Assembly: GCF_024138165.1 (NCBI RefSeq)
Contig: NZ_CP100000.1
Location: 3,658,001 to 3,722,000, forward strand
DNA length: 64,000 nt
Source: Halorussus vallis
GTDB taxonomy: Archaea > Halobacteriota > Halobacteria > Halobacteriales > Haladaptataceae
Direction: 5' to 3'
The translations under genes were made by a program, and so were the position numbers. This document shows, piece after piece, positions 51,686 to 60,268 of the stretch. The notes beneath the pieces are model-generated. The model ran no database searches. It was not told the DNA's origin and worked only from the letters and a program-made list of their open reading frames with translations. The number at the start of each line of letters is the position of its first letter. The first letter of the stretch is position 1.

Positions 51686-52213
51686 ATGACGTTGACGAGG
51701 CGGAAACTACTCGCTCGCTCTGCCCTCCCCGGCGTCCTCCTCTCGACCTCCGGGTGTCTCTCCCGGGGCGGGCCGACGGTCGGGTTCGGTTGGTTCGACC
51801 GGGCGCCGAACGTGAACCTCTCGGGAAACGTCAGCACCGACGAACCGCTGATCGAAGGCGCGTCTCTCTCGACGGAAACCGAGTATCCGCACCACTACTC
51901 CGCGGTCGTCAGTTCGGGCGCCGACGCCGAGCGAATCCGGTGGGAGTACGTCCGGCGGGAGCTTCCGCCGCTCGTCGACGAACTCGAAGCGACTGACTTC
52001 GCGTCCGAGTACCTGCTGTTCTTCGGAATGCGGCTTCCACGGACCCAGCAACTGCGCTCCGGCCCGTCATCCCTGAACGACGGGACGCTGTACTCCGAGT
52101 ACCGAATCGAGGGGCCGGGCGGCGCTTCCTCGGTGCTGACCATCAACACCAACGTACAGCGAGTCGAGGGCGAGTCGCCGCCCGACGACGTGGAGTTCAA
52201 AGTTCGCTTCTGA
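51686..52213 (+). CDS. Tat lipoprotein, unknown function
   Basis: The 175-residue protein starts with the Tat and lipobox pattern TRRKLLARSALPGVLLSTSG and then Cys (STSGCLSRG), so it is probably anchored outside the cytoplasmic membrane. The body is beta-rich (YSEYRIEGPGGASSVLTIN). No family is recognised. It ends just before the convergent Kelch gene, six bases apart. Confidence 0.75.
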   Translation: MTLTRRKLLARSALPGVLLSTSGCLSRGGPTVGFGWFDRAPNVNLSGNVSTDEPLIEGASLSTETEYPHHYSAVVSSGADAERIRWEYVRRELPPLVDELEATDFASEYLLFFGMRLPRTQQLRSGPSSLNDGTLYSEYRIEGPGGASSVLTINTNVQRVEGESPPDDVEFKVRF

Positions 52214-52219
52214 GCGCCC

Positions 52220-53878
52220 TCACTCCGGCGGCGCGAACGATTCGCTGGCGGTCACGCAGTCGTGGTAGCCGTTTCGGTCGTACCGCTTGACGTGCCCGCC
52301 GACCACGTAGAGAGTGTCGTCGACGACGGCGTCGACGGACCCACCGCGCAACCGACGGGGTCGCGCGAGGTCAGTTCGGAACTCGTCGGTCGCCGGGTCG
52401 TACGCGTGACAGGCCGCGGTGTAGGAGTCGACCGACGGGCTATCCTCCCAGAAGAGGCCGTGGGTGAGGTAGACCGTCCCGTCGATTACGGGGTCGCTCG
52501 TCGTGGCGTAGCTTCCCGCTCGCGGAGCGGGGGTCATCGTCTCCCACTCGCCGGACGAGAGGCGGAGGCGCAGGTTCTGGTTCGTCGGTCCGGTGACGCC
52601 GAACAGGCCGCAGATGGCGTGCAGACAGAGTTCGCCGCCGACCTCGACCAGCGCGACGGTCGGCCAGCGGCGCGCTTCGGGAAGTCGCGCGAGGTCGGGG
52701 TCGACCACCTCCTCGGCGGCGGGGTCGAACGTCCAGACGCGGCTCTCGTCGTAGGTGCCCGGCCGCTCCCCGCCGACGCCGTGGTCGCTCGCGCTCTCAC
52801 GGTCTGTGACGTCGGTGCCGCCGCCGACCAGGTAGACCAGCCCCGAATCGGGGTCGTAGACGCCGCCCATCGCCCAGTTGGGGTACGGACACCGGACGCC
52901 GGTTTCGGCGGTGAGGTCGCGCCAGCCCTCCCCGGGTTCGTAGACGAATATCTCGTCCGACGGCGGTTCGCCGGTCCCGTACGGGGCGTCCCGTGGCGCG
53001 CCGCCGAAGCTGAACACTTTCCCCTCGGCGGCGACCCCACACGGCGCCCACAGCGCCCGCGGCATGTCTTCGAGTCGCTCCCACGCTCCACCGTCCGTCT
53101 CGCCGCCGGCGGTCGGGTCGAAGCGGTATGTTCGCGCCACCGCCGGGAGGTTCTCGCCCGACTCGATGCCGCCGAAGTAGTAGATATTTCCGTCGACGAC
53201 ACCGCCGCCGGCGTCGCTCTGGGGTGCCGGAAGGCTCGCTTCCGCCGACCACGCGCCGTCTCCGTCGGGCGGTCGTTCGGTCGTGGTCGGGGTGGGCGTG
53301 GTCGTTTCGGTCGTAGTCGGAGTGAGCGTGGTGGTCGCGGGGGGCGTAGTGGAAGTCTCGGGAGTCGTGGTAGGGGTCGGAGTCGGCGTCGTCGATGTCG
53401 TCGGGTCGGCGGTCGTGGTGGTCGTCGTACTCGTCGGTGGCCGTCCGGACGTCGTTCCGGGGGTGGTCGACGTCGTCGGGTCGGCCGTCGTCTCGGTCGT
53501 AGTGGTCGTCGGTTCCGGGTCGCGGAACGACCCGGAACCGCCCGACTGGCCGCCCGACCCGCCGTTCGCACCGTCTCGAACCGCGCGTTCGTCCGTCGTC
53601 GCGGTCGCCGCGGTCGTCGTTGGCGTTTCGGTCGTCGCGGTCGCGTCGGTCGCTCGCGCGGCACTCGTCCCGCTCGTCGGCGTCTCGGTCGTCGTGAGCG
53701 ACGGCATGACGGTCGTCTCCTCGTACGCCACGGTCGTCGGCGGTTCGAGGGTGGTCCGGGTTTCGGTCGTCCCGCGCTCGGCCGGGTCGCCGGCGGGGAA
53801 CTCGGAACCGGAACAGCCGGCCGCCGAAGCGAGGAGACTCGCGCCGAGCGCGCGGAGGAGGATTCTCCTGGAGGGCAT
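52220..53878 (-). CDS. Kelch-repeat lipoprotein with Thr-rich linker
   Basis: The 552-residue protein starts with the Tat lipobox SRRILLRALGASLLASAAGC. Residues about 30-205 form a Thr/Pro-rich mucin-like linker with dozens of TTT repeats, likely O-glycosylated. The remaining 340 residues hold Kelch repeats such as DAGGGVVDGNIYYFGGIESG, VFSFGGAPRD and LYVVGGHVKRYD, building a beta propeller. No enzymatic residues are seen. I prefer the start MPSRRIL over an in-frame ATG three codons upstream. It may act as a surface adhesin. Confidence 0.82.
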   Translation of the reverse strand: MPSRRILLRALGASLLASAAGCSGSEFPAGDPAERGTTETRTTLEPPTTVAYEETTVMPSLTTTETPTSGTSAARATDATATTETPTTTAATATTDERAVRDGANGGSGGQSGGSGSFRDPEPTTTTTETTADPTTSTTPGTTSGRPPTSTTTTTTADPTTSTTPTPTPTTTPETSTTPPATTTLTPTTTETTTPTPTTTERPPDGDGAWSAEASLPAPQSDAGGGVVDGNIYYFGGIESGENLPAVARTYRFDPTAGGETDGGAWERLEDMPRALWAPCGVAAEGKVFSFGGAPRDAPYGTGEPPSDEIFVYEPGEGWRDLTAETGVRCPYPNWAMGGVYDPDSGLVYLVGGGTDVTDRESASDHGVGGERPGTYDESRVWTFDPAAEEVVDPDLARLPEARRWPTVALVEVGGELCLHAICGLFGVTGPTNQNLRLRLSSGEWETMTPAPRAGSYATTSDPVIDGTVYLTHGLFWEDSPSVDSYTAACHAYDPATDEFRTDLARPRRLRGGSVDAVVDDTLYVVGGHVKRYDRNGYHDCVTASESFAPPE

Positions 53879-54051
53879 CCGTCGCACATCGTGTGCGTCG
53901 GCTGTTAAGTATGGGTCGCCACATCGGGCGGAACATCCGGCTTAACGGGGCTTTCGGTCGCCCCAGACGGCCGCCTTCGCCGGTCTTCTGCGGCGAAGCG
54001 ACCCGCCGACCGAGAGGAACGCTTTTCCGCCCGGCGTTCGCGCCACCCGCC

Positions 54052-54987
54052 ATGAAGCCCTCCCTGCGAACCCGCGTCTGGGCCGTCACTGCGGGCCTCT
54101 CCTTCGCGGCGGTGCTCGCGGCGCTCCTCGTCGCCGCAACCGGCGCGTCCCGCGTCTACGTGGGTTCCGGGTCGCTGGCCGTCGCCTGGATATCGTTCCA
54201 GGCGTACCGGTCGGGCGGTCGCTTCCAGTTCGAGTCCGAAACCCGACTCGCCGAGGCCCAGAGCGCCGCCGGCCGCGGACTGGCGAGCGCGCCCGAGATC
54301 CAGGCCGCGCTGCTCGACGTCTGCGAGCGCGCCGGCAAGTCGGTGCCGGCGACCGTCCTCGTCGCGATGGACGCGCCGGGAGCGAAGATCGGCTACGACG
54401 ACGGCGACCCCCTGCTCGCGGTGGACCCGCGGCTCGCGACCGTCGTCGGTCCGGCCGGACTCCGGGCCGTCTTCGCCCACGAACTCGGCCACCTCGGCCG
54501 CGATTTGCACACCGACGCGATTCGACTCCACCTCCCGACAGTGCTCGGCTTCGGGGCGTTCTGGCTGGTCGCGCTCGCCGGGCGCGGCCGCGCCGTCGCC
54601 GGCCTCGGAAGCGCGCTCTTCCTCGCGCTCGCGCTCTCGTCCGACCGCCGGACCGCGCTCGTCCGGTACGCGCTCGGTCTAGGTGCCGAACCGCTGGCAC
54701 TCGCGGCGAGTCGCTACGCGAACCGACTGGAGGAGTTCCGCGCCGACGCCTACGCCGCCCGGGTCGTCTCGCCGCCCGAACTCGCCGAGGCGCTCTACCG
54801 GATGGCGGCGGTCGCGACCGGCGACAACGACGAGGACGTGGCCGGGCCGATTCCCTGGACGGCCGACCGGTCGCTCCGGTTCGGACTGTTCGCCACCCAC
54901 CCGTCCGTCGAGCGCCGGGTCGAGAGACTGGGCTGTGACCTCCCGGCGTGGGTCAGGCCGTACCGGCCGCACCTCGACGGGGACTGA
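54052..54987 (+). CDS. M48-family zinc metalloprotease
   Basis: The 311-residue protein has an N-terminal region with two membrane helices (VWAVTAGLSFAAVLAALLVA and following). The zinc motif FAHELGHLGRD lies near residue 145, and the downstream third ligand is in EEFRADAYAA. The catalytic architecture matches HtpX/M48 peptidases. An interior hydrophobic region (residues about 160-205) is a further membrane segment. It is likely involved in membrane protein quality control. The start was chosen because upstream in-frame residues are not conserved coding. Confidence 0.85.
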   Translation: MKPSLRTRVWAVTAGLSFAAVLAALLVAATGASRVYVGSGSLAVAWISFQAYRSGGRFQFESETRLAEAQSAAGRGLASAPEIQAALLDVCERAGKSVPATVLVAMDAPGAKIGYDDGDPLLAVDPRLATVVGPAGLRAVFAHELGHLGRDLHTDAIRLHLPTVLGFGAFWLVALAGRGRAVAGLGSALFLALALSSDRRTALVRYALGLGAEPLALAASRYANRLEEFRADAYAARVVSPPELAEALYRMAAVATGDNDEDVAGPIPWTADRSLRFGLFATHPSVERRVERLGCDLPAWVRPYRPHLDGD

Positions 54988-55006
54988 GCAGGGACCGACG
55001 TCGACG

Positions 55007-55645
55007 CTACTTGGAGGTCGCCAGTCGCTCGAAGTTCCGGAACGTCTCCTCGACGTTCACGTCCGAGAAGGAGAGGTCGTTGTCATCCCAGCCGAAGTCC
55101 TCCCGGACGCGCCCGAGCAGGCGTTCCGTGAACTCCGGGTGGTACTGGACCGTCCAGAGGGGCGCCTCGCGGTGGCGGGTGGCGAAGTTCGAGTAGTAAT
55201 CGGCGGTCGCGATGGGTTCCATCTCCCGGCCGCGGGCGACCACGTGGTCGCCGTGGACGGCCGGAATCACCTCCGAGACGCCCTCCAACAGCGGGTCGTC
55301 GCCGAGGTTGGCCCGGACCAGTCGGGTCGTCGGCCCGCGGTGCTGGACGATGCCGCCGAGCGCGGCGTTGACGAGTTGGTGGCCGAAACAGATGCCGAGC
55401 GTCGGAATCTCGCGGTCGACCAGGTCCCGGACCAGCGCCATCTCCTCGTCCATCCACGGATGCTCGTCGCTGTCGTACACGCCCGCCGTGCTGCCGCTGA
55501 CGACCACGCCGTCCACGCCCGACAGCGAGGGTTGGCCGCCCTCCTCGGCGTAGTCGTACACCTCGCAGTCGTCGAGGTGGTCGACGATTTCGGGCACGAA
55601 GTACCGCGCGTCGGGGTCCACCTCGTTTTCGAGGACGAGTAACAT
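55007..55645 (-). CDS. Class I glutamine amidotransferase-like protein
   Basis: The 212-residue protein has the GATase class I triad: the nucleophile Cys in GICFGHQLVNAAL at about residue 86, and His and Glu in YHPEF. It starts MLLVLENEVDPDARY and resembles GuaA small-subunit-like or carbamoyl-phosphate-type amidotransferases acting alone. No synthetase partner is nearby, so it might act on ammonia delivery or as a stand-alone hydrolase. The gene ends close to the M48 gene on the other strand. Confidence 0.8.
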   Translation of the reverse strand: MLLVLENEVDPDARYFVPEIVDHLDDCEVYDYAEEGGQPSLSGVDGVVVSGSTAGVYDSDEHPWMDEEMALVRDLVDREIPTLGICFGHQLVNAALGGIVQHRGPTTRLVRANLGDDPLLEGVSEVIPAVHGDHVVARGREMEPIATADYYSNFATRHREAPLWTVQYHPEFTERLLGRVREDFGWDDNDLSFSDVNVEETFRNFERLATSK

Positions 55646-55685
55646 TCGGTAGTAGACAGAGGGTGTCGAGAGGCGAAAAATGTGT

Positions 55686-55722
55686 TCGCCGAACCGGCGC
55701 GGCGGCCGCGCCGGTTCGGCGA
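55686..55722 (-). terminator. Hairpin downstream of the small membrane gene
   Basis: 17-bp arms (left arm TCGCCGAACCGGCGCGG) and a 3-base loop, 30 bases beyond the stop of the minus-strand gene at 55753. Confidence 0.6.
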
Positions 55723-55752
55723 GACGGAGCAGATGAGACGAGCGGACGAAAC

Positions 55753-56211
55753 TCAGAGTCGGTCTCGGCCGCCCGAGGAGAACCGGTCGCCGGAGGGGCG
55801 CACGTCTCGAAGGAGACGGGCCACGCGCGTCCGGACGTCGCCGGCGACGTCCGGACGCGCGTCGCGGAGGTTTCGGGCGGCCGCGACGGACCGCCGACGC
55901 AGGCCCGGCGTCCGCGAGGCGACGAGCAGACCAGCGCCGGCGACCAGCAGGCCGACGACGGCGGAGAAGCCGACGGTCTCCAGCAGCGTGTCCGAGAAGA
56001 ACGCCAGCCAGACGCCGCCGAGCGCGAGGAAGACGCCGGCGGCGGCGAGTCCGCCGTGGAGGGTGGTTCTCTCGTCGGGGGTTTCGGCGCGGTTTCGGGT
56101 CCGGGTCGACCGCCCGCGGGCGGTTCGATTCGAGGCGGCGGTCCGGGTCCGCCGGGAGGTTCGATCGCGAGTTCGATTAGAGTAGGTACTCTTCAGACTG
56201 CGTTGGCTCAT
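55753..56211 (-). CDS. Arg-rich small membrane protein
   Basis: The 152-residue protein starts MSQRSLKSTYSNRTRDR with a long Arg/Thr-rich cytoplasmic N-terminus (about 45 residues). Two hydrophobic segments follow (HGGLAAAGVFLALGGVWLAF and LLETVGFSAVVGLLVAGAGL), then a basic C-terminus. No family is recognised. It is alone between two minus-strand genes. Confidence 0.6.
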   Translation of the reverse strand: MSQRSLKSTYSNRTRDRTSRRTRTAASNRTARGRSTRTRNRAETPDERTTLHGGLAAAGVFLALGGVWLAFFSDTLLETVGFSAVVGLLVAGAGLLVASRTPGLRRRSVAAARNLRDARPDVAGDVRTRVARLLRDVRPSGDRFSSGGRDRL

Positions 56212-56313
56212 CGTCCGGAGAGTACTACGGAGGCCAGCCAAAAGAAATTTAGTCAGACACGTGTCGAGCCTTCGTTCTATCGAGAACCAAATTGGAATTT
56301 GGTGGAACGTCCG

Positions 56314-57336
56314 TCACGCCAGGAACTCCGCGAGCGCCCGGTTCACTCGCGCCGGCGCGTCGTTCTGCACCCAGTGGCTCGCGTCGGGGAACCGCTCGAC
56401 CCGGAGGTCCGGGACCCACGCGTCGAGGCCCTCGGTGAGTTCGACGCCGAGCGCGGGGTCGCGTTCGCCCCAGAGCAACAGCGTCGGGGCTCGAACGTCG
56501 AACGACCGCCGCTCGCCGCCGACGAGCGCGCGGAGTTCCCGCGCGGCGTTCTCGCGGAACGCCGCGCGGTAGTAGTTGACCGCCGACGTCAGCGCGCCCG
56601 GCGTGCAGGCCGCCTCGCGGTAGCGCCGGAGGTCGGTTTCGGAGAAGGCGTCGGGGTCCTCGGCGATGTCCCGGAACATCCCGACGACGGCTTCGCAGTC
56701 GCGAGCGCCGAGGACCGCCTCCGGAACTTGCGGCAACTGGAAGGCCATCGCGTACCACGACCGCCGCCACTGGTCGGGGTTGCGCCGGAGCGCCCGCCGG
56801 TACCGGCCCGGATGGGGCGCGTTCAGCACCGCGAGTTTCTCGACGACCCCGGGCTGACGAATTGCGGTTTCCCACGCAACCAGGCCGCCCCAGTCGTGGC
56901 CTACCACGTGGGCGCGCTCGGCCCCCAAGTGGTCTATCAGCCCCGCCACGTCGCCGACCAGTTCGTCGGTCCGATAGGCGTCGACCCCGCGGGGCTTCTC
57001 GGAGTCGTTGTACCCGCGCATGTCGGGCGCGACGACCCGGTGGCCGGCGTCGGCGAGCGCCGGAAGCTGACGCCGCCAGGAGTACCAGAACTCCGGGAAG
57101 CCGTGGAGGAGCACGACCGGCGGCGACGCCTCTTCGTCACCCTCCTCCCCTCTGCCGGCGGGCGACGACGCCTCGGCGTCGCCGCCCGCCTCGACGTAGT
57201 GGAGGCGCACCCCGTTCACGACCGCCTGTTCGTGGGACCAGGGACCTTCGATGCGCTCGCGACCCGTCCCCTTCCCGGAACTGTCGCTTCCGCCCGCGCT
57301 TCCGTCCTCGTTCGCGCTCGCACTCGGGCGCTCCAT
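56314..57336 (-). CDS. Epoxide-hydrolase-like alpha/beta hydrolase
   Basis: The 340-residue alpha/beta hydrolase has LLHGFPEFWYSWRRQLP near residue 75 and the nucleophile elbow VGHDWGGLVAWE, where Asp replaces the usual Ser, as in epoxide hydrolases and dehalogenases. Later acid and His are in LLLWGERDPALG and DASHWVQNDAPARV. It probably opens epoxides or removes halogens. It begins with a Ser/Gly-rich N-terminal 25-residue extension. Confidence 0.82.
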   Translation of the reverse strand: MERPSASANEDGSAGGSDSSGKGTGRERIEGPWSHEQAVVNGVRLHYVEAGGDAEASSPAGRGEEGDEEASPPVVLLHGFPEFWYSWRRQLPALADAGHRVVAPDMRGYNDSEKPRGVDAYRTDELVGDVAGLIDHLGAERAHVVGHDWGGLVAWETAIRQPGVVEKLAVLNAPHPGRYRRALRRNPDQWRRSWYAMAFQLPQVPEAVLGARDCEAVVGMFRDIAEDPDAFSETDLRRYREAACTPGALTSAVNYYRAAFRENAARELRALVGGERRSFDVRAPTLLLWGERDPALGVELTEGLDAWVPDLRVERFPDASHWVQNDAPARVNRALAEFLA

Positions 57337-57477
57337 GGTCGGGCGCTCGGCGGCCGGGCGATTAAGCCTTGAGGCTCCGCGTCGCGGGTGGCGAGCGGAC
57401 CGCCGGCCGAGAGCGCCGAGTCGAAGAAAAGGAGTTCAACCGTCCCGACCGCTTCGGCGTCGGCCGATTCGATACCG

Positions 57478-58176
57478 TTACGCTTCCGTGGTCGTTTCGT
57501 TCTCGCCCGTGGTCGTCTCGATTGTCGTCTCTCCCGCGGCGGTCTGGTTGCCGCCCAGCGGTTGGCCGTCGGGGCCGGTGACGATGACGTAGCCCGACTC
57601 GACGACCGGCGCACCGTCGACCGTGTACGGGTCGTCGGCCTGCGGGAAGTCGTACTCCTGGTTGTCGTTGGTGTCCCGGTGGGGCATCGCCACCAGCGTC
57701 TGGCTCTCGTTCAGCGGCCGGTCGAGTTGGACGACTACGTTCGAGTGGACGCCGGGTCCGAGGTACGTCGAGTTGCCGAGGACCGGCCCGACCGTGACGT
57801 CCTCGGCGGTCACGTACGCCCCGGTCGCGTTCTCCGCGGCGTGGACCACCAGGAAGCCGCCCTCGGGGACGACGACCCGCTCTATCATCACGGTCGTGTC
57901 GTTGGGCGTCCCGTCCTGGAAGGTGATGCCCGCGGTCTGGTTGAGGAAGATGACGCTCGCGTTCCGGTCGGCCGCGCCCACGGTTTCCGTTTCCCCGACC
58001 GCGCCGCCCTCGGTCGTCGTCTCGTTACCTGTCGCGGTCTCCGTCTCCTGTGCCAGCGGCGCGTCGCTCGCCGCCTGCGGCCCGGTCGTCTGGGTCGCGG
58101 CGCCGACCGCCAGCGTCGCGGTCGCCCCGACCACCACCGTCGCTACCAGCGCTACGATAACTGTCTTTCGTGTCAT
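57478..58176 (-). CDS. DUF7282-domain exported protein, copy 1
   Basis: The 232-residue protein starts with MTRKTVIVALVATVVVGATA, a Sec-type signal. A Thr/Glu-rich linker follows, then a beta-rich DUF7282-like domain with VVVPEGGFLVVHAAENATGA, LGNSTYLGPGVHSNVVVQLD and MPHRDTNDNQEYDFPQADDP, a C-terminal Thr/Glu-rich tail and no enzymatic motif. A very similar paralogue lies 337 bases upstream in the same direction. It may be a surface domain, function unknown. Confidence 0.75.
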   Translation of the reverse strand: MTRKTVIVALVATVVVGATATLAVGAATQTTGPQAASDAPLAQETETATGNETTTEGGAVGETETVGAADRNASVIFLNQTAGITFQDGTPNDTTVMIERVVVPEGGFLVVHAAENATGAYVTAEDVTVGPVLGNSTYLGPGVHSNVVVQLDRPLNESQTLVAMPHRDTNDNQEYDFPQADDPYTVDGAPVVESGYVIVTGPDGQPLGGNQTAAGETTIETTTGENETTTEA

Positions 58177-58513
58177 GGAAACCCCGCCGACGGTACGCCG
58201 AGCGCGTGGAAGAAACGCCCTAATCGTTCAGCCGACGAGCTGTCGGATAGCGAAAGCAAAACGGCCGGCGGCCCGCTGAAAACCTCGATTACGACCGTGA
58301 AATCGGCGGTTTCGGTCGCCGGGGACCGCCGCACACGGCGGTCCCCGGCGGACCCTCTACAGGTCGCACCGATTCGTTGCAGTTCTCCGCGATTCTCCGT
58401 GATTCGCCGGAACGTCGCCGAACTCTCGTCGTCGCCGAACGCACGTCGTCGCCGCTACCGCTCGGGCGTCGGCGATAGAAAGGCGGGGTCGGTTCCGATA
58501 CGCTCCGTGCGTC
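58177..58513 (-). other. Spacer between the two DUF7282 genes
   Basis: A 337-base spacer containing the promoter of copy 1. AAGAAACG..CTAATCGTTCAGC sits 34-57 bases upstream of the start; the same block with small changes lies at the same distance upstream of copy 2 (59210-59233). It also holds the hairpin at 58317-58350. Nothing else coding is seen. Confidence 0.6.
58317..58350 (-). terminator. Hairpin between the DUF7282 genes
   Basis: 15-bp arms (CGCCGGGGACCGCCG) with a CACA loop, about 165 bases beyond the stop of the second DUF7282 gene. It probably ends its transcript. Confidence 0.55.
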
Positions 58514-59176
58514 TCAGGCCGTGGTCGTCTCGCCGGCGGGGGTCGCGGTCGCGTTACCCGCGCCGGTGGCCTGGACGGTGATGGACGCCCAGTCGGTCAC
58601 CGGTTGACCGTCCTGGACGTACGGGTCGTCGGCCTGCGGGAAGTCGTACTGCTGGTTGTCGTTGGTGTCGCGGTGCGGCATCGCGATGAGCACCTGGCTC
58701 TCCTCCAGCGACTGGTTCAGCGTGACCGTCACGTTCCGGTGGACGCCGGGAGTGAGGTAGGTCGAGTTGCCGAGAACCGCCCCGGCCGCGTACTGCTGGG
58801 TCTGGGCTTCGCCGGGGGCGGTGGTGGTCGTCTCGACGGCGGGCACGGTCGTCGTCTGTGCCCCGGTCGCCGTCGCGGCCCCGGGTGTCGTCTCGCCGGC
58901 CGACTGCTGGGCCTCGTGGATCACGACGAAGCCACCCTCGGGGACGACGACCCGCTGCACTACGACGGCGGTGCCGTTCGAGGTCTGGTCCTGGAAGGTG
59001 ACGTTCGCGGTCTGGCCGCCCGCCGCGGTGGTCGTCTCCTGGCCCGGTTCGGTTGTCGTCTCCTGTGCCATCGGCGCGCCGTTCGTCGCGTTCGGGGCGG
59101 TGCCGAGCGCGAACGCGGCCGGCGTTCCGAGCGCGAGCATCGCTACGACTGCTACGAGTACTGTCTTTCGTGTCAT
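58514..59176 (-). CDS. DUF7282-domain exported protein, copy 2
   Basis: The 220-residue paralogue starts MTRKTVLVAVVAMLALGTPA, a Sec-type signal, and shares VVVPEGGFVVIHEAQQSAGE, LGNSTYLTPGVHRNVTVTLN and MPHRDTNDNQQYDFPQADDP with copy 1. The Thr/Ala-rich linker is shorter and different. The tandem arrangement, the same start region and the same promoter block show a tandem duplication. Unknown function. Confidence 0.75.
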   Translation of the reverse strand: MTRKTVLVAVVAMLALGTPAAFALGTAPNATNGAPMAQETTTEPGQETTTAAGGQTANVTFQDQTSNGTAVVVQRVVVPEGGFVVIHEAQQSAGETTPGAATATGAQTTTVPAVETTTTAPGEAQTQQYAAGAVLGNSTYLTPGVHRNVTVTLNQSLEESQVLIAMPHRDTNDNQQYDFPQADDPYVQDGQPVTDWASITVQATGAGNATATPAGETTTA

Positions 59177-59335
59177 CTTCGACCTCGTCGGAGCCACCAC
59201 CGAGTTCGGCAAGAAACGGTCCTATCGTTCAGCGCGGAACGAGCGACTTCTCTGGAGTCGGGTCGGCCGACCGCCGGGTAATCGGGATTGCGGCCCGTAA
59301 TGCGGGCGTTCACGGCCGGCGAATTCGAGTTACGA

Positions 59336-60187
59336 TTACGACAGCGGTCGGAACCAGACCGCGACCAGCAACAGTGCGAGGAAGACGTACGACCCCCGGA
59401 CCAGCAGCATCGTCGCCAGTTCGGGTTCGGCGCGGCGCGCGAACAGCGCGACCGCCCCGAATCCGGCGACCGCGGCCGCGCTACTCGGCGGGAACACCGC
59501 CAGCGCCGCGAACCCGACCACGAGCGCGAGCGCGCAGGCCATGAGCGCGTAGGCCGCGGTGCGGGCGCGCTCGCGGCCGAGCGCGACCGCGACGGTTCGC
59601 TTCTCGATGGAGCGGTCGTACTCGAAGTCCTGGGCGTCGTCTATCACCTTCACGCCCGACAGCAACACGAGGAACACCGCCGCGAACGCCACCGGCGTCG
59701 CGGCGAGCGTCCCGGCCTGGACGTAGTAGCCGCCCAGAATCGCCAGCGCGATGCCGAGCGGGTAGCCCGTGGTCGTGGTGACGGGGTTCGTGTCGAGTTG
59801 GGGCGCGTGGTGGTAGCCGATGAGCCACGTCGGCACGGTCACCAGCGCCGCCCCGACCCCGACCGTCAGCCACAGTCCGGCCGTACAGGCGGCGAACAGC
59901 GCGGTCGACCCGGCGAGCGCGCGCTCGCACCCGGACTTCGTCAGCGGGTGGTCGTCGTCCTCGCCGCGGATGTAGAAGTCGACGTAGCCGTCTTTGACGT
60001 GCGCGGTGTACACCGCGGCGAAGATGGCGGTCGCGTGGAGCAGTCCCGACAGCGGCGAGAACGTCCCCGCGAGCACGCCGCCGAACAGCGAACTGGCGAC
60101 CGGCGGGAGCATGAACACCGGGTGAACCTGCGAGGCGAGCGCCCGCGTCGCGGGGACGATGCCACTGCCGCGGCGCGAGAGGGACAT
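59336..60187 (-). CDS. UbiA-family prenyltransferase
   Basis: The 283-residue membrane protein has the two Asp-rich motifs of UbiA enzymes: HVKDGYVDFYIRGEDDDHPL (first) and KVIDDAQDFEYDRSIEK (second), separated by several transmembrane helices. Such enzymes transfer isoprenoid chains, for example to glycerol phosphate, menaquinone or carotenoid precursors. The first motif has DGYVD where typical members have NDxxD. The acceptor is unknown. The TATA box TTTTATG lies about 27 bases upstream, opposite the next gene. Confidence 0.82.
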   Translation of the reverse strand: MSLSRRGSGIVPATRALASQVHPVFMLPPVASSLFGGVLAGTFSPLSGLLHATAIFAAVYTAHVKDGYVDFYIRGEDDDHPLTKSGCERALAGSTALFAACTAGLWLTVGVGAALVTVPTWLIGYHHAPQLDTNPVTTTTGYPLGIALAILGGYYVQAGTLAATPVAFAAVFLVLLSGVKVIDDAQDFEYDRSIEKRTVAVALGRERARTAAYALMACALALVVGFAALAVFPPSSAAAVAGFGAVALFARRAEPELATMLLVRGSYVFLALLLVAVWFRPLS

Positions 60188-60268
60188 GGAGCGTCAAACG
60201 ACAGCGTGACGCATAAAATCTCAGGCCGGCTGAGAAGTTATAGGTCGCCGGGGCGAGAACCCCCGCGA

